From NCBI GenBank assembly GCA_963693085.1, contig OY856413.1, positions 471,884,879 to 471,948,878 of the forward strand: a DNA stretch of 64,000 nucleotides, in the 5' to 3' direction. The notes under the pieces are model-generated. The model was not told the origin of the DNA. It searched no databases and saw only the letters and a program-made list of their open reading frames with translations. Each line of letters opens with the position of its first letter. The first letter of the stretch is position 1. A program made the translations under genes and the position numbers. Shown piece by piece: positions 45,756-56,865 of the stretch. The DNA is from Alisma plantago-aquatica. Taxonomy: Eukaryota > Streptophyta > Magnoliopsida > Alismatales > Alismataceae.

Positions 45756-46496
45756 TGTGGCGTACGACTCGAGAAAACAAGATTAACAAAAACGGAAGAG
45801 AATGATTAGCAGTGGAATTACTAAAAATCATTAAAAAATAAAACTTTTTGCACTGATATCCACAAACTGTAAAACTCTATCATAAAGAACCAAAATAAGT
45901 AATTTACATTCTGATACATCAATACATCTCTGTATCATCTCATCTCAAGAGTCATAAACATTGACTCCCCTGTTAAACTGTACATGAGCAGTATACAAAA
46001 AATCTCGAGGCTTCAAGCCAAAAATCTCATATCTATATCAAACCATCTACTGACTCCTAGTACCTGAGAGTACAGAGACGACACATAGGACTTACTATCT
46101 ACAGAACCTAACAGACAGTTTCTCCACCTAAAGATCACTGCTGTCCTTGTTGTTGTTGTTGTTACTGATGTGGCTGTTGTTGTTGGTGCTCACCTACTGA
46201 AGGGTTTCTTCTTCCTCGGCGTCTACCTAAAAAGTAGAATCCTACGGGGGTGAGACAATTGAGAATTGTCCCAGCGAGAGATATAACTCTCTGTCAGAAA
46301 CATTGTTATTGCAGATAATAGAATAACACTGCTTTTAACAAAACAATGTTCCAACATTATTCAAAAAGGACTGAAATTGGAAAATAAGTTCCTCAAAAGC
46401 CTTAATTACTTTTCAAAAGATAAAAGCAAGTGTCTAATCAACTTTATTAGGAAAAACACCTAGGGTTAGTACATAACCCAGGTCAGGGATGTTACA
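45756..46496 (-). repeat. LTR-E, 5' LTR (741 bp)
   Basis: On minus starts TGTAACATCCCTGACCTGGG and ends GTACGCCACA. It holds the GAGAGTTATATCTCTC palindrome at 46291-46276. It has the same ends as LTR-F but lacks F's 4.9-kb middle. Confidence 0.87.
46276..46291 (-). promoter_or_regulatory. Conserved TATA-bearing palindrome of the E/F LTR family, copy 3
   Basis: GAGAGTTATATCTCTC on minus in LTR-E, identical to copies at 33012-33027 and 42489-42504. Confidence 0.5.
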
Positions 46497-46852
46497 GATT
46501 AACTGGAGCCATTGAATTGCAAATTGACTTCTCAATCCACATGCAAGAAGAAAGGTTAGATGTGTATGCAGTAAAAACAAGTGGAAAGGCAATGGTAAGC
46601 ACAAAGGTAGTGTTTTTTTTCTATAACCAATACTAACTTGTTTTTGTCAAGATAGTGTGCACTATACATATGGTTTTTGAGTCAAAAGTGGTATTTTTGT
46701 GTTTCTCTTCACACTCTTGCTCAAAAAATTGTTTCAAATGAATTTATAGTGCATTACTAATTTGCTTACACATATTTGGATATGGCTTGTATTTTTAACA
46801 TGCCTTTAAATATGTTTTTATGATATATATGTGCTTTTTGAGAACATCTCTG

Positions 46853-46955
46853 TCGATTGAGTTTGTCACGTTTGAAACTCGACCGATAGGCACCAATGGG
46901 TGTTGCCAACAGCGATCACCGGTCAAGTTGTCAATACACAGAACTCGACCAAAAA
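46853..46955 (+). promoter_or_regulatory. Internal AACTCGACCGA cluster of element H, copy 1
   Basis: Four to five half-sites of the LTR-H palindrome type, followed about 105 bp later by a TATA-like box (47057-47065). The homologous cluster in copy 2 is at 56668-56768. The layout matches element C's internal cassette, but no ORF survives downstream. Confidence 0.55.
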
Positions 46956-48383
46956 CACTATGCACAGAATAAATTGTTGGTTTATTGGATGAGAATTTCC
47001 ATCTCAACTAGATTTTCTCAACCAATAGCCTTATTATGTGGCACTCCCTTAGTACCTTTATATATGCATATTGCCATGCCTTAAATTTCATATCTTGCTT
47101 ACAAATCTATCTCTCTAATTGCTCTAAATTGGTTTATCTATATCTTGCAATTACTTGCTTTGAGTTGCTTTGTAGGCATTGATGATGATCTCTTTGGATC
47201 TCTTCGTTGTGTCTAAAATCGCTTCTGTTGTACTCTAACTTGCTACATCTATCTAGGTGTATATCTTGTTTTGATACAACCTTGAGGCTCTTATTGGTAA
47301 TCATCCTTTGGTAATTATGCATATTTGTTAGTTAGTGAGTTATATCCTTTCATGCTTCTAAAATTGCATATCTCTTTGTTTGGATATATCTCTACATCTA
47401 ATCATAGCTTGATATATCTTGTATATTTTTTGGTATCTCTTTCTATGATCTAGATCCTACTAGTAGTCCTAACTTGTGATATCATCTACTAGTAGTTCAC
47501 ATACATGTAGTTCAAACCTTATTTATAATTGGTATCTTTGCTCATCTAGTGGTATTTCACTATATGTTATGCTTGTATCTTATTTCATACTTGCTCACGC
47601 TTGTTCCTTGAATTGCATATCTACTATCTTGAGTTGCTTGCATAACTTTGTGATGCAGGATACATAGATCCACATTATATGAAGAAATTAGAGCATTTTT
47701 GGATTTCATGCAGCTTTTGCTCCAGTTTTAGTTTTTGGTGCAAGACTAGTGTTTTTTATGCATAAACTACCTCCTGAGCAAGGCTCGTCGCTTTGCCATG
47801 AGCCCTGATACTTTTTGGGCAAATTCTGTCAGCTTGAGGGTCAAAATTATGTTTTATTGTTTTTCTGTAGCACTTTGTCTTGCATTTTGGGTTGTTCAAG
47901 TGCATGTTTTAACTTGCTTTTCTTTATATGCTTGGACAAGCCCCTTGTTGTGCTCTTCTACTCTCCTTTTATAACTTTTGTCATCTCCTTTCTCTTTTAC
48001 AAGTGATGTTTCTTATCCATTCATACCCCCCACATTTTGAAATGACATAGGGGGATAAAGGTATGTCTTCTTTTGACAAAAGAGGAAGAAGGCATGTCTT
48101 ACATGAATAGGAGAAGCATGTCCATATAAAGGGGAGAAGGTAAATGGGAGACAGCATATATGTGTAGAAAAAATATGAGTAGAAGACATAGTATTCTATA
48201 AATGTTATGAAAGCTAACCATGCAGGAGAAATAGCATCAATTGAGGGGGAGTGTGAGAACCCCAACTAGCATCAAATGAGCGGGAGCACATGAACTCAAT
48301 TCTATTGAAACCCCTAGGTTTCTCCAAAGGTATGACTTTACTTAAATGCTTTCAATACATTTATGGAATGGTTTGTCATCTTC

Positions 48384-48397
48384 AAAAAGGGGGACAA
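48384..48397 (+). other. Polypurine tract before LTR-H
   Basis: AAAAAGGGGGACAA directly precedes TGTTGACTCAAG. Similar to the C tract (AAAAAGGGGGAGAA). Confidence 0.75.
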
Positions 48398-48726
48398 TGT
48401 TGACTCAAGATTTAAATTGACTAAACCCTTGTTTTGATGATGACTAAACCATTCCAATATATTGTGCCTAATGTCTCTACTTGAGTGATTTCAGATTAGG
48501 TATAGACACACTCCAAATGCCCTAACTTGCACATATCAACTTGGAGAAAAGGCAGGTCAAAGTCAATACAAGTGCACATTTTTGTAATATGATGTAAATC
48601 TGTTAGAATCATGTTGTAAATCACTTGTAATGATTGTATGACTTGTAATTAAGCTTAGAAAAAATCAGGAGCACTTAGATCGAATTTTTAAGCACTCAAA
48701 AGCCATTTTCCAAATTTCACATCAGG

Positions 48727-48957
48727 ATGTTCATTGGTCGAGTTGCAAACTCGACTGATCCTGATTGGATCTTGAAAATGACTTTTGATCAGTCGAGTTT
48801 ACACTTCACAAAACTCGATCGACCCCTCTACTGACCAAAACTGATTTAAGTGAATCGGTCAAGTTACCCCAAGAAAAACTCGACCGATGGCCTAAATTGG
48901 TCTTGTCTCTTAGTGGGATCGGTCAAGTTGCCTTTATAGAAACTCGACCGATTGCAT
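48727..48957. promoter_or_regulatory. AACTCGACCGA palindrome cluster in LTR-H
   Basis: About eight half-sites in both orientations (for example GGTCGAGTTGCAAACTCGAC near 48738), ending about 135 bp before the TATA box. Confidence 0.8.
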
Positions 48958-49089
48958 TGTACGGAAAAGTGAAGAAAAGTGTTTCTAGTCATTTTGGAGT
49001 TACAACAAGTGAAAATATATATGTTGCAAGCCACAAAATAGTTAGTTTTTGTTCTCAAGTGTTCCCAAAATCTAAGAGGCATCCCCAGC

Positions 49090-49097
49090 TATAAATA
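49090..49097 (+). promoter_or_regulatory. TATA box of LTR-H
   Basis: TATAAATA, with a downstream block shared with LTR-C (GGACC...CTTCATTCCAAGGTTG). Confidence 0.7.
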
Positions 49098-49419
49098 GGA
49101 CCCCTTGGGCTTCATTCCAAGGTTGAGCATTCAATGCAAAACTCTATGTGAGGTTCCTATTCTATAGTTGAGTGCTTCCTACAACCTCCTCTCTCTCTCT
49201 CTTTAAGCTTAATCACTTGCTACATTTGTTAGAGTGAGTAGGAAATCTGTAAGAGAGATAGTTCTACATGTATATCTTGTAAGGCTCTCACTTCCACCAC
49301 CTCCCTATCTCTCATTTCAACCATGAAGATGAAGGCTCTCTCTCTTATCTAATAGAGGTGAAAAAGAACAAGGGAAGGTGTTCCTTGGTGAAGATCAAGG
49401 TTGAAGACTTGGAGCAAGA

Positions 49420-49660
49420 GTGGGTAAAACCTTGGTGAAGGCAGAAGACTCCTTGCTCAAGTGGATAAGTCCTTGGTGGAAGCTTCTCCGAGTGAAAGTG
49501 AAGTCAAATGCTGAAGATCCAAGAAGAGTAGGTAATCTTTGCAAGTCTGAAGACTTGTGCAAGAGTGGGTAAGTCCTTGGTGAAGGCCGAAGACTCATTG
49601 CAAAGTGGGTAAGTCCTAGGTAAGGTTGAAGACTCTTTGCATTGGATAGGTAAGTCCTTT
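49420..49660 (+). repeat. Splice-donor-like GGTAAGTCCTTGG repeats in LTR-H
   Basis: Degenerate ~40-bp units GAAGACT...GTGGGTAAGTCCTTGGTGAAG. Exact GTAAGT occurs at 49569, 49609 and 49650, with weaker forms near 49423 and 49464. These lie in R/U5, i.e. in the transcript leader. Confidence 0.7.
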
Positions 49661-49973
49661 GGTGGTCATGTATTATATCTATTATAATGAATATAATGAA
49701 GGTGCAAGGTTAAGAAATCCTAGAGGTTGACCTCTCTAGGTAGTAGACTGACTCACTTCTAGTTTGAAGTGTGGAACCACTATAAATAGCTTGTAAATTG
49801 GTGTATGTTCAATCTCTCTCTCCCTTTCTATGCATGTTTTAGTTGCAAACAAATTTCCTATTTAGAAATCTTATCTTGTGATATATCTTGAAGGTCTAAT
49901 GAATTTTATATAAGTGCATTCAGCTCAATTCACCCCCCTAGAGCATATAATCACCCATCTATGATCCAACAAT

Positions 49974-49988
49974 TGGTATCAGAGCAGG
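49974..49988 (+). other. Primer binding site of element H (tRNA-Met)
   Basis: TGGTATCAGAGCAGG, two bases after the LTR, identical to that of C. Confidence 0.93.
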
Positions 49989-50021
49989 CTTCTCCAAGCA
50001 TACTTCAACAAGTAGGAGAAT

Positions 50022-51972
50022 ATGGGTGACTACCAAGGAGGAAGATACTTGATCAACCTTCCAATCTTTGATGGGAGAAATTTCCTCTATTAGATAAGAA
50101 GGCTTCAATTCTACATCCAAGAATCAAGTCTTGAGATGTGGCAAATGGTGAACAACCCATACAAACTACCAAAGATAAAGATTGAAGAATGGGAGGATGC
50201 TACTTTGAAGAAAGCAACCTTGAATGCTAGAGCCATGCACATCCTCTATGCCTTCATGGCCTCCACCGAGTTCAACCAGATTTCTTCTTGTGAGACGGCC
50301 TATGGGGTATGTAGAAAGCTATGCATCACCTATTAGGGGACAAATCAAGTGAAGGAAAGCAAAGTATACATGCTCAAAGGGCTGCTTGAGAACTTCAAGA
50401 TGGGAAAGGAGGAGAAGATAGCCAACATGTATTCAAGGCTCAACACCATTGTGAATGGTCTTTCTGTTCTAGGACATCCTATGACTAGTGGAGAGATAAA
50501 CTCAAACATCTTTATAACTCTCCCCAAGAGGTGGGAGCCCAAGGTGACTGCTATTGAAGAAACAAGGTCTCTTAAGGATGTCCCTATTGAAGAGCTCATT
50601 GGAAATCTGCAAGCACATGAAGCTACACTTGACAAGAGGGAGGAAGTAGAAAGACAAGAAGATAAAGAACTCAAGAAAATTAAGAAGGCTGAAATTAAAG
50701 CTCAAATCAAGGCTATTGTTGGTCAAGCTTCTCCATCCTTTCAAGTTGAATAAGATGCCATGTACTCCAAGGGTAGATTCTACAAAGGCAAGAATTCTTC
50801 CTCCATCTGGTGCCTCAAGTGTGGAAAGAAGGGTCACTTCAAGATAGATTATCTACAAGGTAAGATGACCCATCATCACAAAGAAAGAGAAGAGAAGTAC
50901 AAGAAGAAGGAAAAATGGCACTCAAGCTCAAGTGGTTCCTCCAACTCAAGCTCAAGTGAACATTTAAGTGGAGGATCTAGCTCAAGATCTAGTGATGAAG
51001 GAGAATGTTATTTTGTTCTTATGGCTTCTACAAAACATGAAGACTCAAATGAAGTAAATCTAAACTCTTTAGATAAAGAACCTTTAATTGCTATCATTAA
51101 TGCTACTCGTGCCTCTCTTAAGTCTTCTAAAAGGAAAAAGAAAAAGCTTGCTAGAATTGTTGATAATATGCATGTAGAGCTAGATGATCTTGAACATGCT
51201 AATTCTTGCTTGATTGATTACAAAAATGCTTGTCTTGGTCAAGTAGATTCTCTTAAACTTGAAAATTCTAGCTTGCTCGACAAGATTAGATTTCTAGAAG
51301 CTCAACCTCTTATGCCTAGTTCTAATGAAGAGCATACTTTAATTGTTGATTCTCTCATGCATGATATTGATATTCTTAAATATGAAAACAAGGACAAAGA
51401 TTTTGTTTTGCAAGGATTAGAATCTGAAAATGGTTTTTATCTTTCTAAGATTGCTTTGCTTGAAAAAAAAATGCATCCTTGCTTGCTAAAATCAATGTGC
51501 TTGAATCTTGTTCTAGTTCTACTAGTAGAGAGAATGATGTTGCTACTCTTAGTATTGATAGAGATTCTTATTTAACTCAAACTCTTTTCTTAGAAAATGA
51601 TCTTTTTCATGCTAGAGATAGTATCAATCATTTGTCTTCTACTATTACTTCTCTTGTGCATGATAATGATAGTTTGAGATTTTCATTACAAAAATTCTTA
51701 GTTGGTAAAAGGAATCTTAATTAATGATATCCTACACCATAATACTAAAAAAAATTGGTAGACATGGTTTGGGGTATGATAGTAGTCAAAGGAACAACAA
51801 AGGTAAAGGAACTCCAATCTTCCATGCAGAATCCTCTAGTTCCAAGACTATGGGCACATACAACTATTGCAATGAAATTGGTCATTATTCTACTTGTTGC
51901 CCTTTTATGAAAGCACCCAAGAGCACTAGGACTTGGGTTGCTAAGCTAACTCCTCTGGACCCAAAAACATGA
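50022..51972 (+). pseudogene. Element H gag, broken
   Basis: Same family as the gag of C: ATG at 50022 (MGDYQGGRYL), then RRLQFYIQESSLEMWQMV, KVYMLKGLLENFKMGKEEK, LPKRWEPKVTAIEE. A first zinc-knuckle-like motif CLKCGKKGHFKIDY (near 50810) has Tyr for the last Cys; a second (NYCNEIGHYSTCC, near 51860) lacks its first Cys. One frame runs to about 51470 with stops at 50091 (TAG), 50334 (TAG) and 50751 (TAA). Frame changes lie at an A-run near 51465 and near 51722. It ends with TPLDPKT and TGA at 51970, like gag of C. Protease, integrase and RT are absent. Confidence 0.88.
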
Positions 51973-52262
51973 TTGTGGACCATTTCATCTTTCTTCTTGT
52001 AGGTACTTGCAAATGGATTGACTTGAGCCATTGAATTGCAAATTGACATCTCAATCCACATGAAAGAAGAAAGGGGAGATGTGTATGAGGTAAAAACAAG
52101 TGGAAAAGCAATGGTAAGCACAAAGGTAATGTTTTTCTTGCTTATAACCAATCCGAACTTATTTTTGTCAAGATAGTGTGCACTATACATATGGTTTTTG
52201 AGTCAAAAGTGGTATTTTTGTGTTTCTCTTCACACTCTTGCTCAAAAAATTGTTTCAAATGC
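51973..52262 (+). mobile_element. Element H internal 3' region, copy 2, left part
   Basis: Follows gag's TGA with TCTTTCTTCTTGTAG and then matches 46497-46745. Non-coding. All of pol is missing between gag and this region. Interrupted at 52262 by a LINE and resumed at about 56557. Confidence 0.75.
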
Positions 52263-52936
52263 AATCATCGTCAACATTTCCTAAAGAGATGATTCTTGTG
52301 AGTGATGATGGAATCAAAGACACTGTTAAATTTGAGTATGAATGGATCCCGTCTGTTTGTAAAAGTTGTCAAACCTTTGGGCACAGCCAAGGTGATTGTG
52401 TGAAAGCTAGAGAGAATAAAAGGAAAGTGAAGCAAGTCTGGGTGGAGAAAGTGTCTACTGAAGTAGAAACTAATGTTGATACCTTTTTTGATTGCCCTCC
52501 AGAAGAAGCTTTGATGCAGAACCCGGATGAGTCTAATGTGTCTACTGAGTTGATGATTTCTGAGACTGAGAAGTCTGTTGCAGATACTAGAAATTTGCCA
52601 GTGTTTACTGGAATTTATAATTTATCTATTAGTCTGTAGACTCCCCCTACTTTGAATAAGGAAACCTTAGCTACTCTGGATTCAAATGTTGGGTGGTCTA
52701 AGCAAGGAAGGAAGAGCAAAGCTCCACCGCGCAATATGCAGAAGGTTCCTCTGCAGATTACCAGTGGATTACCTATCTCTCCTAATAGCTTTAAGGCTCT
52801 TGAATTCTCTGACCCTGAAAATGCTGACAAGCTAAGTGAGAATAGTGCAGCAACAGATGTTTTATTGAGTTCAAATGTTAACAGGGATAATGCTAATAGG
52901 AGCAGTTTCGTTAAGGGAGGTACCAACACTTTCTAA
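52263..52936 (+). pseudogene. LINE ORF1, C-terminal part
   Basis: DUF4283-type plant LINE ORF1 remnant. It opens inside the protein (FPKEMILVSDDG), then VKFEYEWIPSVCKSCQTFGH and the zinc knuckle CKSCQTFGHSQGDC (CX2CX4HX4C), followed by a variable tail with a TAG at 52637-52639. The frame continues to 52936, where ORF2 starts. ORF1 binds element RNA. The N-terminal half is missing because of 5' truncation. Confidence 0.8.
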
Positions 52937-55900
52937 TGATTAATATCAATATTATGTCATGGAATGTGAGGGGGTTAAATAAACAGGGCAGGCAAAAGGC
53001 TGTTCGTGAAGCTATTCAGGAAAATAAAATCTCTATTGCTTGTATTCTTGAATCTAAAGTTAGAAGAAGGAAAATTGGTAGAGCTATTCACAATGTTTGG
53101 CCTGGTGCATCATGGTTATCTAATCATCTTTCTCACCCGTTGGGAAGAGTGATTCTTATTTGGGACCCACGGATAATCTCTATAACTAAAATCGCTGAAA
53201 GTGATCAATTTGTTCTCTGTGAGGTGTTCTTTAAAGGTGTTTCTTTCCTCATTACTGATGTGTATGGACATAACCCTGATCATAAAAGGGTTGCTCTTTG
53301 GTCGGACCTTTCTTCGTTTAATATCAACCAACCTTGGATTCTCATGGGTGACTTTAATTCTATTAGACTGTCATCTGAGAAATTTGGTAAGGATGAAGCT
53401 TCTTATATTGCTATTTCTCAATTCAATGATTTCATAAGTAGAAATTTTCTTATTGATCTTGATCTTCTTGGATCTCGGTTTACCTGGGATAATAGATAGG
53501 AAGGTAGTAATCTTGTGATGTCCAGAATAGATAGAGTGATGTATAACAAGTCTTTTCTAGATTATTTTCCTAATATGTGGGGGATGATTGTTTCTTCCAT
53601 TCACAGTGATCACAAATGTCTTATCACTCACTTGGATGGATCTACATATAAGAATAAAACTCCTTTTAGATTTGTTAATGCATGGACTGAGATGCCTGGG
53701 TTTTATGATGTTGTTGAGGGAGCTTGGAGTCCTGATTGCACTGGCAACCCCATGTTTTGTTTATGTGAAAAACTTAGAAGAACTAGAAATGCTCTTTGTG
53801 TGTGGAATAAAGATAGAGTGGGCAATATTACTGATAATAGCAAAGTTCTTGAAGATAAGGCAGCTCTAGCTCAAGAAAGTATGGAAGCTAACCCTACTGA
53901 TTAGCTCATTTCTGTTTGTAATCAGACGAGAAAGGAAGCAAAAGCTGCCTTTGAAGCTGAGGAGTCATTTATTCGTCAAAAGTCAAAAATACAATGGCTT
54001 AAAGCTGGTGATAAGAATACGAAATTTTTCTACTATGCTTTGAAGACTAGGAGAGTTAGAAACACTATTAATAGCCTTAATATTGATGGTGTGCATAGCT
54101 GTGATGAAATTTCTGTTAAGAATCATATTGTTGATTTTTATTCAAAGTTGTTCAAAAAGGACATTGATGTTGATGTTGTATGGAAGGATGATTGGGAGTT
54201 ACCTAAGCTTAGTGAGGAGCATGTTAACCTTTTGTGCAGAAAATTCACTAATGAAGAGATTGAAAGTGTTGTTCTTCATTCTAATGAGGATAAGGCTCCA
54301 GGGCCCGATGGGTTTAATTACTACTTTTTCAAAAGCTGCTAGAAGATCATTGGTGCTGATGTGAAGAGAGTTGTTCACAATTTCTTTGATAGTGGTTGTT
54401 TGTTACGAGAAGTTAATCAAACTTATATAACTCTTATCCCTAAAGTTAGGAACTCTGCTGATATTAAGGATTGGAGACCAATTGCTTTGTGCAATGTGGT
54501 TTATAAAATCATTTCAAAGCTTATTGCTAATCGGCTCAGAATTATTCTGCCTGATATTATTAGTCCAATGCAATGTGCTTTTGTTCAGGGTAGATCGATT
54601 TCTGATGCAACTCTGTTGGTTAATGAAGTCATCAATGATATGATGAAGAGTAAGAAACCAAAAATGTGTGTCAAAGTGGACCTGATGAAGGCATACGATT
54701 CTATGGACTGTAAGTATCTTAATCTTATTATGCAACGCATGGGTTTTCCTTTTTGCTTCATTCATTAGATTAACATGTTTCTCAACACTATTAGAATTCA
54801 AGTTCTTATTAATGGAGTTCCTTCTGATCCTATTTTTCCTAGAAGAGGTATTAGGAAAGGGGATCTGATTGCTCCCTACCTATTTGTTATTGCCATGGAA
54901 GGGTTGTCTGGTATGATTAACCATGCTGTTATTAATGGAAGCATAGCTCCTAATAAAGCCTCTAGAATTTTTTCAATTTCCCACGTTCTGTTTGTTGATG
55001 ACCTGGCTATTTTTTCTGAAGTTAATGAGAAGTCTGCTCAAGGTTTTAAAGATGTTCTCAATGATTTCGGGTCTATCTCAGGCATGAAGATCAGTTATTT
55101 GAAAAGCCATGTTTTCTGTAATAGTACTATTGGGGATATGGATGTTTCTAGATTGCTGAATATGCAGGCTGCCACTCTCCCTATGAAATATCTTGGTCTC
55201 CCTCTATTCAAAGGAAGATTAACCAAGAGTCTTTGCATGCCTATTATTGATAAAATAAGAATGAGGTTGGAAGGTTGGAAAGCCCATAATCTTTCAATGG
55301 CTGGAAGATGTGAATTAGTCATCTCTACCTTGACTTCCTTTCATCTTTACTGGGCTGCTTCTTTTCCTATTCCCTGTGGTGTGATTGATGATATTGATCA
55401 AATTTGTCATGCCTTTATTTGGGGGGTGGGGCTGATCTTAAAAGGAAAATTCACTTGGTCAGTTGGGATCAAATCTGTAAACTGAAGATGGAAGGAGGTC
55501 TGGGAGTCAGATATACAAGAGATGTTATTAAGGCTTGTCTGATGAAAAATATTTGGCATATTGTGACTAAAAAGGATAGCTTGTGGGTTAAGTGGATAAA
55601 TGAGAGATACTTAAAAGGAGATTCTATTTGGAGGATTAAAGATAGGTCTTCAGCTACCTGGCTTTGGAAACAGATTATGAAGATGAGAGATCTGGTGGTT
55701 AAAGATATCTTTTTTTAACTGGGTAATGGCAAGGATATCCTGCTGTGGAGAGATCCTTGGATTGCTAAAGGTGATTTCTTGGATAATAGACTTTCGACTA
55801 AAGATATTTCTAACTTTGGGAAGGGGCCTCTGGCTAAACTTGGTGACTTAGTAGATGATGATCTTAAGTGGAGGAGTTACGATTCTAGGCACTGCAATCG

Positions 55901-56436
55901 TATTTCTAATGAGGTTAAAAATCTCTTCAGGCAGATGAATGGCAGAGATGTTCTCTTTATGGATGGTATTGTTCCTAAGAGATTGAAAGATTTCTGGAAT
56001 ATTTGTAGAAGCAAAGGTCCTAAAGTTGCTTGGGGTATGTGGGTTTGGAAGCGTAATATCCCTATTCGTTGCAAATTTCAGTTGTGGAAGCTTTTTATGG
56101 GCAAGTTGCTCACTCATGATAATCTGAAGAAAATGAACTTTGTCTTCCCGTCAATGTGTATCCTTTGTTGTTCTAGTGAAGAGGATCATTCACACCTATT
56201 CTGGCTCTGTGAATGGACTATGGGCATTTGGCATAAAGCTACTGAAGCTGGGTATATTACTAGCCTTCCAACCTGCGTTAATGATCTGCTTAAACTAAAA
56301 GTGAATGAAGCTTCTACAGCTAGTTTTATTTGCTATCACACTTGGAAGGAGAGATATAGCCGGATTTTTAAAGGAAGGAGTAAAAGTCATGACGTGCTTT
56401 GGAGCATTATACAATCATATGTTGATATTTTAGCTT
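52936..56436 (+). pseudogene. LINE ORF2: endonuclease, reverse transcriptase, zf-RVT
   Basis: APE-type endonuclease (52936-53640: MSWNVRGLNK, a Glu in ILESKV, ITDVYGHN, WILMGDFNS, SSIHSDHKCL), RT (about 54290-55100: EDKAPGPDGF, DWRPIALCNVVYKIISK, FVQGRSISDA, KVDLMKAYDS, RKGDLIAPYLF, catalytic LFVDDLAIF) and a zf-RVT tail (56020-56220: FQLWKLFMGKLLTHDNL, CILCCSSEEDHSHLFWLC). ORF2 nicks the target and copies the RNA. It is broken by TAG at 53497, 53902, 54340 and 54766, a frameshift in a G-run near 55420-55433, and TAA at 55716. The frame is otherwise continuous, so the copy is only moderately old. Confidence 0.93.
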
Positions 56437-56556
56437 GAGATGTTTCTTTGTTTTCTGTACAGTTCTTACATTTTTGCTTGTTTCTTTTCTTCCACGCTTT
56501 ATAAATACCACCCTTTTGATATATACAAAAAAAGGAACAAGGTTTGAGGGATAAAA

Positions 56557-56865
56557 AAAATAGTGTAATACTAATTTTCTTATACATATTTGGATATGGT
56601 TTGTATTTTTAGCATCCCTTTAAATATGTTTTTATGATATATATGTGCTTTTTGACAACAGCTCTGTCGGTCGAGTTTGTCCTGTTTCAAAACTCGACCG
56701 ATGGGCACCAATGGGTGTTGCCAACAGCTACCACCGGTTAAGTTGTCAATACACAGAACTCGACCGAAAACATTGTGCACAGAATAAATAGTTGGCTTAT
56801 TGAATGAGAATTTCCCTCTCAACTAGATTTTCTCAACCAATAGCCTTATTCTTTGGCACTCCCTT
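56557..56865 (+). mobile_element. Element H internal 3' region, copy 2, right part
   Basis: Matches 46760-47050, including the AACTCGACCGA cluster (56668-56768). It is cut at 56866 by LTR-I before the TATA-like box seen in copy 1. Confidence 0.8.

Larger units (their letters stand above)
42998..46496 (-). mobile_element. Element E: Ty3/gypsy retrotransposon, 5' half
   Basis: On minus: LTR (46496-45756), tRNA-Met primer site, gag, zinc knuckle, protease and RT up to 42998, where LTR-F begins. RNase H, integrase and the 3' LTR are not seen next to it. The junction coincides with the end of LTR-F, which suggests F inserted into E's pol in the opposite orientation. The outer edge (46496/46497) abuts element H sequence. 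Confidence 0.85.
46497..48397 (+). mobile_element. Element H internal 3' region, copy 1
   Basis: Non-coding Sirevirus-like sequence between LTR-E and LTR-H. The first 250 bp (46497-46745) match 52015-52262 and 46760-47050 match 56580-56865, so two copies of this region flank LTR-H. It carries an AACTCGACCGA cluster (46858-46950), a TATA-like box (TTTATATAT, 47057-47065) and purine-rich blocks TGAGGGGGAG (48242-48251) and AAAAAGGGGGACAA before the LTR. No gene remains. Confidence 0.75.
48398..49971 (+). repeat. LTR-H (1574 bp)
   Basis: Starts TGTTGACTCAAG, ends GATCCAACA. The polypurine tract lies on its left and the primer site on its right, so one LTR serves as 3' LTR of the left internal region and 5' LTR of the right one. 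It contains an AACTCGACCGA cluster (48727-48957), a TATA box (TATAAATA, 49090-49097) and GTAAGT-bearing repeats (49420-49660). Its layout and some blocks match LTR-C, so C and H are sister families. Confidence 0.88.
52263..56555 (+). mobile_element. L1-type LINE, 5'-truncated
   Basis: Begins inside ORF1, continues with ORF2 and ends in an A-rich tail (GGATAAAAAAAATAG near 56550). The uninterrupted copy at 46735-46775 shows the empty site. The junctions keep only short matching flanks (CAAATG on the left, ATAGTG on the right); a clear target duplication is not visible. 5' truncation is usual for L1-type insertions made by target-primed reverse transcription. Confidence 0.88.
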
